A stretch of 64,000 nucleotides of DNA from Archangium sp. (GTDB lineage: Bacteria; Myxococcota; Myxococcia; Myxococcales; Myxococcaceae). Positions 1 to 8,620 of the stretch are shown piece by piece. A program made the position numbers and the translations under genes. Below the pieces are notes generated by a model. That model saw nothing but the letters and a program-made list of their open reading frames with translations, ran no database searches and was not told the DNA's origin. Position 1 is the first letter of the stretch. Every line of letters begins with the position of its first letter. The stretch covers positions 248,001 to 312,000 of the forward strand of contig JAUXRX010000009.1 of NCBI GenBank assembly GCA_030681645.1, in the 5' to 3' direction.

Positions 1-3000
1 GGCGTCGGCGAGCACGCCGGCGTTGTGGATGATCGCGTCGACCTTGCCGATCGCCTGGAGCGCTGACTTCACGCTCGCGGCGTCGCGCACGTTCATCGGG
101 TGGTAGCTGCACGCCTTCGCGCCGGCGGCCTTCACCTGCGCCACCGCCTTCGACAGCTCCTCGTTCATGGCCGAGCGGCCGGTGAGCGCGATGGTGCAGC
201 CGTACGCCTTCGCCAGGCCCTTCGCGAACTTGAAGCCGAGGCCCTTCGCGCCGCCGGTGATGACCACCACCGAGTTCGCGTTGAGCGACTTCATCGAAAC
301 CGCAGCAGGGAGCGGCTTGACCGCGACGGCGGTGCGGCCGTTCTTCGAGAAGCCGACCTCGGCGGTGCGATCGCCCGAGACGATCTCCTCCACGATGCTC
401 TGCGCGAGCGCCTCGGCGCCCAGCGTGGCGTCGACGTCGATGGCCTTCACCAGCGCGTCAGGCCACTCGAGCGCGAGCGCCTTGGTGAAGCCGAGCGCGC
501 CGACCTGGCCGAGCGCCTCCCGCGGGGTGCCGGTGAGCCCGAAGCTGCCGCCCAGGCCCGTGACGGTGACGAACAGCTCGGCCTTCTCGGCGCCGACCTT
601 CTTCGAGAGCGCCAGCAGCGAGCGCGGAGCCGCGCGGTAGTCACCCGTCGCGCCCAGCGTCTGCAGGTTGATGACGCCGGCGAAGTGGCCGTCGGTCGAG
701 ACGTCACCGATGACCGCCTTGAGCCCGTGCGCCTTGAGCTGCGCCACCACCGCGTCCGCCACGCCGTGCGTGTCCTTCGTCACCAGCACGGGACGCTCGA
801 ACGAGGTGACCGTCTCCGACAGCGCGGCCAGCGGAGCCGCCACCACCGTGGGCGCATAGCGCTCGACCGGAGTGCTCACGGTGGGCGCCTCGGCCTTCGC
901 CGTCACGCCCGACTCCAGCGCGCCGACGATGTGCTCGATGATGGTGGAGCTGGTGGTGGTCTTGCTGAACAGCTCGCGCGGCAGGCCGCCCAGCGAGGGG
1001 AACGCCTTGCCCACCGACTGATCGAGCTCGACCAGCATCAGCGAGTCGAAGCCCAGCTCGTTCACCAGCGTCTGGTCGAGGCGCAGCGTCTTGACGGGGA
1101 ACGCGCTGATGCGCGCGACCGCCTCGATCACCGCGGCCTGCACGGAAGGACGGAGGTCGACCTTCGGCTCTTCCTTCTTCGCGACCGGCGCCACCGGAAC
1201 CGGCGCAGGCGTCTGCGCGCCGGTCACCGTGTCCTTGCGACCGACCAGGTTGGAGAAGTCGGGCGGCTTCGCGATGGTCGGCACCACGGCCGACTGCATC
1301 GCCACCGCGGTCCCGCCACCGGCGGTCGGCACCTGCAGCTGCTGCGTCACCTGGGCGAACGCGCTGGTGTCGCCACCGGCCAGCGCCTGAATGGCCGCGG
1401 CCTGCGCCTTCACGATGTCCGCCTGGCTCTGGAGGAGCACCATCTGCTGTTGGAACAGGGCGATCAGGTTGTCCATGGCGACGGGTCCCTTCGACAGCTG
1501 GGGGGAATTGAAGACGGCACTGGCGCTGGCGCTGGGAACAGCCGCCTTCACCAGCGGGGGGCGGGGCGCGCGGGGCGTGCGCTCCATCGCCCAGTACTTC
1601 TGAGTCTCGAGCGGCGTGGGCGGCAGCACCGCCAGGCGGGCGCCGTGCAGCAGCGGCTGCGCGTTCACCGGCACGCCCTTCATCCACAGCTGGCCCAGCG
1701 CGGTGAGCAGCATCGAGCCCGCGTCGTTGCCTTCGTTGGGGCCGAGCGCGAACACGCTCGCGTTCTGGGCCACGCCGCGGGCGAACGAGAGCAGCGCGCC
1801 ACCGGCGCCGACCTGGATGAAGTGGGTGACGCCCTCGTCGACGCAGGTCTGCAGCGCGTCCACGAAGTTCACCGGCGAGGTCGCGTGCTGCACCCAGATG
1901 TCCTTCGCCTCGGCCACCGAGCCGTACATGCGGCCGGTGATGCACGAGACGATGCCGGAGCGCGGCTCCTGCAGCGGCAGGCCCGAGACCACGGCCTTCA
2001 TCTTCACGTCCATGCCCGCCATCAGCGGCGAGTGGAAGGCGTGGCTCACGTCGAGGCGCGTGCTCTTGAGGCCCGCGGCGTTGAGCGCGGCCTGCGCGGT
2101 GTCGATGCCCTTCGTCGTGCCCGAGAGCACCACCTGGGTGGGGTGGTTGTGATTGGCAATCACCACACCGGCATTCAGGTGCTTCTCCACCAGCGAGCGC
2201 TCGGCCATCACGGCCAGCATCGCGCCGGTGTCCACGAGGCCCAGCTCGTTCATCAACTGACCGCGCTTCGCCACCAGCTTCACCGCGTCGGCGCCGGGCA
2301 GCATGCCGGACGTGGCGGCCGCGGCGAACTCACCGAGCGAGTGACCGAGCGTGAGCTCAGGCAGCACGTTGCACTCGCGCAGCAGCTCGCCCATGGCGAT
2401 GCCGAGGGCTGCCATCGCGGGCTGGCACACGTGCGTCTGGGTGAGGTGCGCCTGCGCCTTGACCGGATCAGTCCCCGCGGGCGGGTAGAGCGCGTCGATG
2501 AGGGAGAAGCCGGCGTCGGCCTTCACCGCGGCGTCGTACTGCTCGAGCTTCGCGCGCAGGGTGGGGAAGCGGGCCACCAGGTCCTGCAGCAGGCCCACCC
2601 GCTGGGCGCCCTGTCCGGCGAAGAGGAAGGCGATCTTCCGCTGCTCCGCGGGCACGGGCGTCGAGGGGCTGAGCGCGCCGGTGGAGATCTGCGTGAGCGC
2701 GTCGATCAGATCCTCACGCGTGGTGGCGAGGAAGGCGATGCGGGTGTCGAACGCCTGGCGCGACGCGAGCGTGCGCGCGACGTCGGCGACGGAAAGCGAC
2801 TGGGTGGCGATCTCCTTCGCCAGCTCGGCCGCGTGCGACTGCAGCAGCGCGTGCGTGGCAGCCGAGAGGAGGAAGAGGGACGGCCCCGCGACCTGCTGCA
2901 CCACCGGCCGCGCCGGGGCCTGCTCGAGCAGCACGTGGGCGTTGGTGCCGCCGAAGCCGAACGACGAGACCGCCGCGCGGCGCACCGGCACGTTCCAGGG

Positions 3001-4314
3001 CATCGACTCGGCGGCGATGCGGAAGGGCGAGTGGGGCAGGTCGAGCTTGGGGTTCAACTCCTCGCAGCCGGGCTGCGGGGGGATGACGCCGTGGTGCAGC
3101 ATGAGGCAGGTCTTGATGAAGCCCGCCGCGCCCGCCGCCGACATGGTGTGCCCGATGTTCCCCTTGATGCTGCCGAGGTTGCAGTAGGGCTGCTCGAGGG
3201 CCTTGCCGGCGCGCTCGTTGAAGAAGTGCTTGAGCGCGCCGACCTCGGTCGCGTCACCCACGGTGGTCGCGGTGCCGTGCGTCTCGACGTACGAGATGCT
3301 CTCGACGGGGAAGTCGGTGTCGGCGTGCGCGCGCCACATCGCCTCGCGCTGGCCTTCGGGGCGCGGCGTCATCGGCCCTTCGCCGCGGCCGTCGTTGTTG
3401 CAGCCCGAGCCCTTGAGCACCGCGTAGATGCGATCGCCGTCGCGCTGCGCGTCTTCGAGGCGCTTGAGCACCACCAGGCCCACGCCCTCGCCCATCACGA
3501 AGCCGTCGGCGCGCGCGTCGAACGGGCGGCACACGCCCGAGGGCGAGATGGCGCCGATGCGCGAGAAGCCGATGAGGTTGTCGGGGTTCAGGTTCAGGTA
3601 CACGCCGCCCGCGATCGCCACGTTCACCTGGCGGGCGCGCAAGTTGACGGTCGCCTCGTGAATCGCCACCAGCGCCGAGCTGCACGCGGCGTCGATGGAC
3701 AGGGCGGGGCCGTTCAGGTCGAACGTCTGCGCCACCGAGCAGGCCATCATGTTGAGCAGCGAGCCTGCGATGGTGAAGGCGCGCGCGGGCGCGACGTCGG
3801 CCACCGAGGCCTTGAGCGCCTCGGCCTCTGCGCCCGAGAGGGTGTCGCCGAACTCGCCGTTGATCGACTGCTGCGCGCGGTGACGCGCGGTCATCAGGTC
3901 TTTGTACTCGGACACCGACGCACCGATGAACACGCCGGTGCGCGAGCGATCGAACGGCTTGTTCTCGTAGCCGGCGTCCTGCAGGGCCTGGCGGGTGGCC
4001 TCGATGACGAGCCGGTGCTGCGGGTCCATCACCTGCACGCGGCGGGGGGCCAGGCCGTAGTGCAGCGCCGCGAACTCGTCGACGCCGTCGATGAAGGCGC
4101 CCTTGCGCACGTAGGTCTTGTCGACCGCGCGCACGTCGTTGGGGTCGAAGAAGGCCGAGTGCTTCCACCGCGAGTCGTCGATGTCCTGGAAGGTGACCTC
4201 ACCCGTCGACACCACGCGCCAGAGATCCGGCAGGTCCTTCGCGTGGGGGAAGCGGCAAGCCATTCCCACCACCGCGATGGCTTCACGAGTCGTGTCGTTC
4301 TTGTGTGAGCTCAA
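1..4314 (-). CDS. Type I polyketide synthase, KS-AT-ACP-KR (partial)
   Basis: Runs off the left edge; 1438 residues are visible. Order from the N-terminus: ketosynthase with DAACSSAL (Cys about 211), HGTATTVGD and GNIGHTMSAAG; acyltransferase with GHSLGEF (Ser about 659) and SHAFHSPLM, the HAFH form usual for malonyl-CoA; ACP with GFDSLMLVEL (Ser about 1091); then a ketoreductase with the NADPH motif TGGAKGLGF at about 1350. ACP before KR is the order of iterative PUFA/enediyne/heterocyst-glycolipid synthases rather than of modular PKSs. A 20-30-residue Pro/Ala-rich linker precedes the ACP. The start is a TTG preceded by GGAGG. It is third in an operon behind an acyl-AMP ligase and a free ACP, so it probably extends a ligase-loaded fatty acid. 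The product and any DH, TE or reductase domain lie outside the window. Confidence 0.93.
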   Translation of the reverse strand, partial: MSSHKNDTTREAIAVVGMACRFPHAKDLPDLWRVVSTGEVTFQDIDDSRWKHSAFFDPNDVRAVDKTYVRKGAFIDGVDEFAALHYGLAPRRVQVMDPQHRLVIEATRQALQDAGYENKPFDRSRTGVFIGASVSEYKDLMTARHRAQQSINGEFGDTLSGAEAEALKASVADVAPARAFTIAGSLLNMMACSVAQTFDLNGPALSIDAACSSALVAIHEATVNLRARQVNVAIAGGVYLNLNPDNLIGFSRIGAISPSGVCRPFDARADGFVMGEGVGLVVLKRLEDAQRDGDRIYAVLKGSGCNNDGRGEGPMTPRPEGQREAMWRAHADTDFPVESISYVETHGTATTVGDATEVGALKHFFNERAGKALEQPYCNLGSIKGNIGHTMSAAGAAGFIKTCLMLHHGVIPPQPGCEELNPKLDLPHSPFRIAAESMPWNVPVRRAAVSSFGFGGTNAHVLLEQAPARPVVQQVAGPSLFLLSAATHALLQSHAAELAKEIATQSLSVADVARTLASRQAFDTRIAFLATTREDLIDALTQISTGALSPSTPVPAEQRKIAFLFAGQGAQRVGLLQDLVARFPTLRAKLEQYDAAVKADAGFSLIDALYPPAGTDPVKAQAHLTQTHVCQPAMAALGIAMGELLRECNVLPELTLGHSLGEFAAAATSGMLPGADAVKLVAKRGQLMNELGLVDTGAMLAVMAERSLVEKHLNAGVVIANHNHPTQVVLSGTTKGIDTAQAALNAAGLKSTRLDVSHAFHSPLMAGMDVKMKAVVSGLPLQEPRSGIVSCITGRMYGSVAEAKDIWVQHATSPVNFVDALQTCVDEGVTHFIQVGAGGALLSFARGVAQNASVFALGPNEGNDAGSMLLTALGQLWMKGVPVNAQPLLHGARLAVLPPTPLETQKYWAMERTPRAPRPPLVKAAVPSASASAVFNSPQLSKGPVAMDNLIALFQQQMVLLQSQADIVKAQAAAIQALAGGDTSAFAQVTQQLQVPTAGGGTAVAMQSAVVPTIAKPPDFSNLVGRKDTVTGAQTPAPVPVAPVAKKEEPKVDLRPSVQAAVIEAVARISAFPVKTLRLDQTLVNELGFDSLMLVELDQSVGKAFPSLGGLPRELFSKTTTSSTIIEHIVGALESGVTAKAEAPTVSTPVERYAPTVVAAPLAALSETVTSFERPVLVTKDTHGVADAVVAQLKAHGLKAVIGDVSTDGHFAGVINLQTLGATGDYRAAPRSLLALSKKVGAEKAELFVTVTGLGGSFGLTGTPREALGQVGALGFTKALALEWPDALVKAIDVDATLGAEALAQSIVEEIVSGDRTAEVGFSKNGRTAVAVKPLPAAVSMKSLNANSVVVITGGAKGLGFKFAKGLAKAYGCTIALTGRSAMNEELSKAVAQVKAAGAKACSYHPMNVRDAASVKSALQAIGKVDAIIHNAGVLADA

Positions 4315-4320
4315 AGAGAC

Positions 4321-4325
4321 CTCCA
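4321..4325 (-). promoter_or_regulatory. Shine-Dalgarno deciding a TTG start
   Basis: GGAGG on the minus strand stands 6 nt before the TTG at 4314-4312. No ATG or GTG lies in frame between this site and the first conserved ketosynthase residues (AIAVVGMACRFP), so TTG is the most likely start of the PKS. Confidence 0.7.
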
Positions 4326-4345
4326 GGCCCAGCGGGTACGGCTCT

Positions 4346-4606
4346 TCAGATGGTGACGTCGGTGCCGGCCGGCACCAGGCGCTTCACCACTTCGCCGAGG
4401 TCGCCCAGGGTCTGCACCTTGGCGAGGTCCTCGTCGGGCATGCGGATGTTGAGCTTCTCTTCGAAGAAGCTGACGAGCTCCATGACCGCGACCGAGTCGA
4501 GGCCGAGCTTGCTGATCACGGTGTCCTTCGTGAGGCCGTCGAGCTTCTTGCCGTTCACTTCGAGGGCGGCCTGCGAGAAGAGCTGGATGATGTTGACGTT
4601 CGCCAT
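4346..4606 (-). CDS. Acyl carrier protein
   Basis: 86 residues, the normal size of a free ACP. The motif LGLDSVAVMEL carries the Ser that receives phosphopantetheine; acidic helix II and the helix III region (MPDEDLAKVQTLGDL) follow. It lies between the acyl-AMP ligase (43 bp upstream) and the PKS (31 bp downstream) on the same strand. In FAAL-PKS systems such a carrier accepts the acyl chain from the acyl-adenylate and hands it to the ketosynthase, so this is the likely loading ACP. A role in primary fatty acid synthesis is unlikely given the neighbours. Confidence 0.92.
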   Translation of the reverse strand: MANVNIIQLFSQAALEVNGKKLDGLTKDTVISKLGLDSVAVMELVSFFEEKLNIRMPDEDLAKVQTLGDLGEVVKRLVPAGTDVTI

Positions 4607-4649
4607 GGTGTGTTTGTTCGTCCTTCGTTGTTGCGTGGGTTGAAATTGA

Positions 4650-6542
4650 TCAGCCGAGGATGCGGCTGACGCGCTTCTGGGCGTAGGCGCCCGCGAGCTT
4701 GAACTTCGACATCGCGTCGGAGACGGAGCGGATCTCGAGGGTGTGCTCCACCACCTTGCGGGCGCGGTGCTGGGCGCGGCCGAGCAGCGACTTCGCCACG
4801 TGGCGGGCCACCACCAGCTTCTCGCCGTTGCCGCCGAGCGTGCGGTTGCCTTCCTTGCCCACCGAGCCCTCGAGGTACTGGAGCCGCGTCTTGGCGCGCT
4901 GCAGCTTTCCGCTCGAGGTCTTGGGCAACGAGCCGACGGGGGCGATCACCACGTCGACCGGCATGAGCTGCAGGTTCTCGTTGATCTTCTGCTTCACCAG
5001 CTCGATCAGCTCGGCCGGCTTCTGGGTGCGCGACTCGAGGACGATCACCAGCTCCTCGCTCTGCGTGCCGGGGCGGGACAGCGCGACCGTCGAGCCCTTC
5101 CGCACCTCGGGGAGCTCGTCGACGATCCACTCCATGCGCTGCGGGTCGTAGTTGCGCCCGTTGATGATGATGATGTCCTTCTTGCGACCCGTAATGTACG
5201 TGTTGCCGTTGACGAGGTAGCCGTAGTCGCCCGTCTTGAGCCAGCCGTTGCCGAACGTCTTCTCGGTGGCCTCGGTGTCCTCGAAGTAGCCCTTCGCGAT
5301 CGACGGGCCGCGCACCCAGATCTCACCGATGCGGCGATCCGACAGGCGCTTGCCCGCGTCGTCGAACACGCCGATCTCGTGGCGGGGGAAGGCGCGGCCG
5401 CAGCTCACGAACTCCTGCGCGCGGCCCTTCTCCAGGTGCTCCACGGGCGCCGGCTCGGCCTTGCGGTCCTGCTGGTACACGTCGACGTCGATGACGTCGG
5501 TGGAGAGCTCTTCGTCGATGCCGATGAAGCTGATCGCCAGCGTCGCCTCGGCCATGCCGTAGCAGGGCAGCAGCGCCTGGGGCTTGAGGCCCGACTTGCT
5601 GAACGTGTCCACGAAGGCGCGCATCGTGGTGGGGTTGATGGGCTCGGCGCCGCAGCCGAAGTGCCGCATCGACGACAGGTCGAGCGAGGCGAGCTGCTCG
5701 GGCTTGGCCCGCTTCACCGCCAGCGCGTACGCGAAGTTCGGCGCGAAGCTGATGGTGCCCTTCACCCGGTGAATGGTGCGCAGCCAGATGGTGGCGTTGC
5801 GCACGAAGGTCAGCGTGGGAATGAAGGTCACCGAGACGCGGTGGAAGAGCGGGGCGATGACGAAGCCGATGAGCCCCATGTCGTGGTACAGCGGCAGCCA
5901 CGAGACGCCGTGGTCCACGTCGGTGTCCGACTGCAGGCCGTCACGCATGATGGCCCAGGCGTTGGCGCGCAGGCTGCCGTGGGTGACCGACACGCCCTTC
6001 GGAGTCGAGGTCGAGCCCGAGGTGAACTGCAGGAAGCAGAGGTCGTCGTCGGTGACCTCGGCCTTCTCCTGGCTGACGCCTTCCGGAGCGGGCCCGCGCA
6101 GCTCTTCGGTGGTGATGACGCCCTTCACCGAAGGCACCTTCGAGATGCCGCCCCAGAGCACCGCCTGCACCTTCTCGTTGGTCACGAGGTAGGTCGGCTT
6201 GGCCTTGCCCATGATGGCCACCAGCGTGTCGATGTAGGCGTCGAGCTTGCCCATCGAGAGCGGCGGGTACAGCGGCACCGGCACGATGCCCGCCCAGACC
6301 GCGGCGAGGAACGTGGGCACGAAGTCTTCGCCGTCCGGCACCACCATCGCCAGGCGGTCGCCCTTCTTGAGGCCGTAGTGGCGGAAGTGGGCCGCCCGCC
6401 GCATCGCCTCTTCGCGGAGCTTCTCGAACGAATAGAACCGCCCGTCGGTGTCGCGGTCGAGGAAGGTGTACCCCTTGGTGGTGTTCCCCGCTCCGGCGTC
6501 GAGAGCGGCGATGAGGTTGGGGTAGTCGAAGATCTGCGGCAT
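4650..6542 (-). CDS. Fatty-acyl-AMP ligase (FAAL)
   Basis: 630 residues, ANL superfamily. Visible motifs: P-loop FTSGSTSTPKGV (about 173-184), SWLPLYHDMGLIG, the adenine-binding CYGMAEATLA, GWLKTGDYGY, GRKKDIIIINGRNYDPQ and the C-terminal Lys region LPKTSSGKLQRAKTR. The VSCGRAFPRHE stretch and general length match FAALs, which activate fatty acids as adenylates and pass them to an ACP instead of CoA. About 90 residues follow the usual end of the C-domain, a helical tail of unknown role. The start ATG has ACGGAGG 8 nt upstream. First gene of the operon FAAL-ACP-PKS; it should select the starter acyl chain. Confidence 0.93.
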   Translation of the reverse strand: MPQIFDYPNLIAALDAGAGNTTKGYTFLDRDTDGRFYSFEKLREEAMRRAAHFRHYGLKKGDRLAMVVPDGEDFVPTFLAAVWAGIVPVPLYPPLSMGKLDAYIDTLVAIMGKAKPTYLVTNEKVQAVLWGGISKVPSVKGVITTEELRGPAPEGVSQEKAEVTDDDLCFLQFTSGSTSTPKGVSVTHGSLRANAWAIMRDGLQSDTDVDHGVSWLPLYHDMGLIGFVIAPLFHRVSVTFIPTLTFVRNATIWLRTIHRVKGTISFAPNFAYALAVKRAKPEQLASLDLSSMRHFGCGAEPINPTTMRAFVDTFSKSGLKPQALLPCYGMAEATLAISFIGIDEELSTDVIDVDVYQQDRKAEPAPVEHLEKGRAQEFVSCGRAFPRHEIGVFDDAGKRLSDRRIGEIWVRGPSIAKGYFEDTEATEKTFGNGWLKTGDYGYLVNGNTYITGRKKDIIIINGRNYDPQRMEWIVDELPEVRKGSTVALSRPGTQSEELVIVLESRTQKPAELIELVKQKINENLQLMPVDVVIAPVGSLPKTSSGKLQRAKTRLQYLEGSVGKEGNRTLGGNGEKLVVARHVAKSLLGRAQHRARKVVEHTLEIRSVSDAMSKFKLAGAYAQKRVSRILG

Positions 6543-6899
6543 GGGCGAAAGCCTCCGTCGGAAGAACGCCCTGAATACGTGCCGAGTCCGAGGGTGGTCA
6601 AGCGATTGACCCTCTCACGAGGCTGCCTGGCACCGCCGATACACACCAGACAGACCATCAAATGACGCAGGCCTTTCATCGAGTTAGCTCAAAAACAGGG
6701 TCGAGCAAACGACGCCCAACTCCTCAATAGTGAGCAAGTTATTGCGCGAAAATGAGGAAATCGGGCGCCTGGAACACCTCTGCGACACTTTCTGGGCTCT
6801 TGAGGCTGGATCCAACCTCCGGGAACTTCAGTCAGCCAAAGTGAGCATGAAGTGGCTCAGTTTGACTGGGAAACCTGCGCTCCGTACAAGCAGACCCAC
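6543..6899. other. Divergent intergenic region, AT-richer than its surroundings
   Basis: About 350 bp between the leftward FAAL operon and the rightward GNAT gene. Its middle (6660-6790) is clearly less GC-rich than the flanks, as expected of a two-way promoter region. Apart from the palindrome at 6596-6611 I see no repeat, RNA gene or convincing ORF. The exact left edge of the GNAT gene is uncertain (GTG at 6852 or ATG at 6900). Confidence 0.6.
6572..6611 (-). promoter_or_regulatory. Candidate promoter and operator of the FAAL-ACP-PKS operon
   Basis: A 16-bp perfect palindrome GGTCAA-GCGA-TTGACC occupies 6596-6611. Read leftward, its final TTGACC can serve as a -35 box, followed by 18 bp and TATTCA (6577-6572), a poor -10, about 30 bp before the FAAL start. 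A palindrome overlapping -35 is a common repressor layout. The hexamer matches are only moderate, so this is a candidate. Confidence 0.35.
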
Positions 6900-8081
6900 A
6901 TGTCGCAGCTCCGGACCCGCCCAGCACAGCCCCCCTTGCCGCGGTTTGCCGTGCGGGCCCCGGACGTGACCGTGGAAGAGGTGGCCGGGGGGCGGGCGAA
7001 GGACGAGTTCATCCGCTTCCAGCTGGATCACTACGCAGGTGACGAGAACTTCGTGCCCCCGATCGTGGCGGAGCGGCGGGAGTTCCTCGACCCGAAACAG
7101 AACCCGTTCTTCGAGCAGGCGCGGGCGGCGTTCTTCCTGGCCCGCAGGCACGGCAAGGTGGTCGGGCGCGTCGCGGCCATCGTCGACGATCGCTACAACC
7201 GCTTCCACGGCACCCACGACGGCTTCGTCGGCTTCTTCGAGTCGCAGAACGACCCCGGCCTGGCGGCGGCGCTGTTCGAGGCGGCCCTGGGCTGGCTGCG
7301 GAGAGAAGGGGCGAAGCGCTGCGTGGGCCCGGTGAACCTGGGCTTCCAGCACGAGGTGGGGGTGCAGGTGCACGGGCACGAGCGCTTCCCCGCGATGATG
7401 ATGCCGTACAACCCGCCCTTCTACGGCGTGCTCTTCGAGGCGAACGGCTTCACCAGGTTGAAAGACCTCTACAGCTACGAGGTGCTGGCGATTCAGGGCA
7501 TGCCCGAGAAGGTGCGGCGCCTGGCCGAGCGGGTGAAGCAGTCAGGCGTGGTGAAGGTGCGAAGGCTCGACCTCAATCACCCCGAGACCGATCTCTCGCG
7601 TATGCAGGCCATCTTCCACACCATGCTCAAGCCGGGCTTCGGCTTCGCGCCGATGAGCCAGGCCGAGTTCATGTCGATCGTGAACCGCCTGCGGCCGCTG
7701 GTGGTGCTGCGCCCAGAGCTCTCGCTGATGGCCGAGGTCGACGGCGAGGCGGTGGGCTTCGCCATCACCGTGCCCGACGTGCACCTCGCGCAGAAGGAAG
7801 CGGGCGGGTACCTGTTCCCCTTCGGGCTGGCGAAGATGTTGTGGAAGGCGCGCAGCATCGTGCGGCTGCGGGGCCTCTTGTTCGGCATCAAGGACGGCTG
7901 GCGCCGCCGCGGCATCGACGCGCTGCTCGCCGCCGAGACGTTCACCCAGGCGCTCGCGCTCGGCTACCAGGCCGGCGAGCTGGGCTGGGCGATGGAAGAC
8001 GACACGCTGGTCAACCGCATGCTGCAGGCGACTGGCGCGAAGCACGTGAAGACCTTCCGCGTGTACGAGCGGCCGCTGTAG
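6900..8081 (+). CDS. GNAT-like acyltransferase family protein
   Basis: 393 residues from ATG 6900; a GTG at 6852 would add 16 residues (MAQFDWETC...) that look non-conserved, and neither start has a clear ribosome site. The conserved part begins VTVEEVAGG and contains FIRFQLDHYAGDENFVPP, a FLARRHGKVVGRVAAI strand, PYNPPFYGVLFEANGF and a second half with LMAEVDGEAVGFAITVPD, a pattern of two GNAT-like folds seen in a family of about 380-residue bacterial N-acetyltransferase-like proteins. Substrate unknown. It is divergent from the FAAL operon, so a link to lipid or polyketide modification is possible but not shown. Confidence 0.75.
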   Translation: MSQLRTRPAQPPLPRFAVRAPDVTVEEVAGGRAKDEFIRFQLDHYAGDENFVPPIVAERREFLDPKQNPFFEQARAAFFLARRHGKVVGRVAAIVDDRYNRFHGTHDGFVGFFESQNDPGLAAALFEAALGWLRREGAKRCVGPVNLGFQHEVGVQVHGHERFPAMMMPYNPPFYGVLFEANGFTRLKDLYSYEVLAIQGMPEKVRRLAERVKQSGVVKVRRLDLNHPETDLSRMQAIFHTMLKPGFGFAPMSQAEFMSIVNRLRPLVVLRPELSLMAEVDGEAVGFAITVPDVHLAQKEAGGYLFPFGLAKMLWKARSIVRLRGLLFGIKDGWRRRGIDALLAAETFTQALALGYQAGELGWAMEDDTLVNRMLQATGAKHVKTFRVYERPL

Positions 8082-8086
8082 CTCTG

Positions 8087-8557
8087 TCAGGGCCGAGGCA
8101 ACGCGACGAAGGCCTCGAGGTCCCGCTCGAGGCTCGCCAGCTCGCTGACCCACTTCGGTTGCCCTTCCACCGCGCGTATCGCGCTCGCCGCCTCGGGGAG
8201 CGACTTCACGACCGTGTACTTTTCCGAGGTGAAGAGGCTCGCGGCCGCGATCACGCTTCGCGCGAGGACCGCCGCGAGACCGCGCGAGAGGATCGTGATC
8301 ACCGTGCCGCGCACGACCCCTCCGAAGTTGCCCTTCGCCTTCATCCAGTCGTTGACCTCTTTGCTCGGCATGTTCGGCACCGCGAGCGCGATGGGCACAT
8401 AGGTCACCTTGCCGTGCTCTTTCGCGAGGGCCTGCAGTTCCGCCACCAACAGCTCGAAGGCGGGGATGGTCGCCTCGCGGAACCACACCGCGACGAGAAC
8501 CGGACCCACCGCGCCCAGGCGCAGATCACTCGTCTCTCTCAACACGCGGATGGACAT
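8087..8557 (-). CDS. Conserved hypothetical, possible SpoIIAA/STAS-like fold
   Basis: 156 residues, no signal peptide. The pattern VLVAVWFREATIPAFELLVAE, then KVTYVPIALAV, then a hydrophobic helix region (GTVITILSRGLAAVLARSV) and EKYTVVKSLPEAASAI recalls small STAS/SpoIIAA-like proteins, but I cannot assign a family with certainty. Convergent with the GNAT gene, whose stop is 6 bp away. ATG start at 8557; no function is proposed. Confidence 0.6.
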   Translation of the reverse strand: MSIRVLRETSDLRLGAVGPVLVAVWFREATIPAFELLVAELQALAKEHGKVTYVPIALAVPNMPSKEVNDWMKAKGNFGGVVRGTVITILSRGLAAVLARSVIAAASLFTSEKYTVVKSLPEAASAIRAVEGQPKWVSELASLERDLEAFVALPRP

Positions 8558-8620
8558 GGGAACCCTGCGTTCTAATCGAGAAGTCCTGCCGTCCCGCAGA
8601 GTACGACGGCACCGGGGCCG

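Noticed and set aside
100..4308. 1402-residue open frame on the plus strand
   Set aside because: Antisense shadow of the PKS gene; Arg/His/Leu-rich composition typical of GC-driven false frames, no domain.
6632..6647. TGGCAC sequence resembling a sigma-54 -24 element
   Set aside because: No GC at the required -12 distance and orientation fits no strong start.
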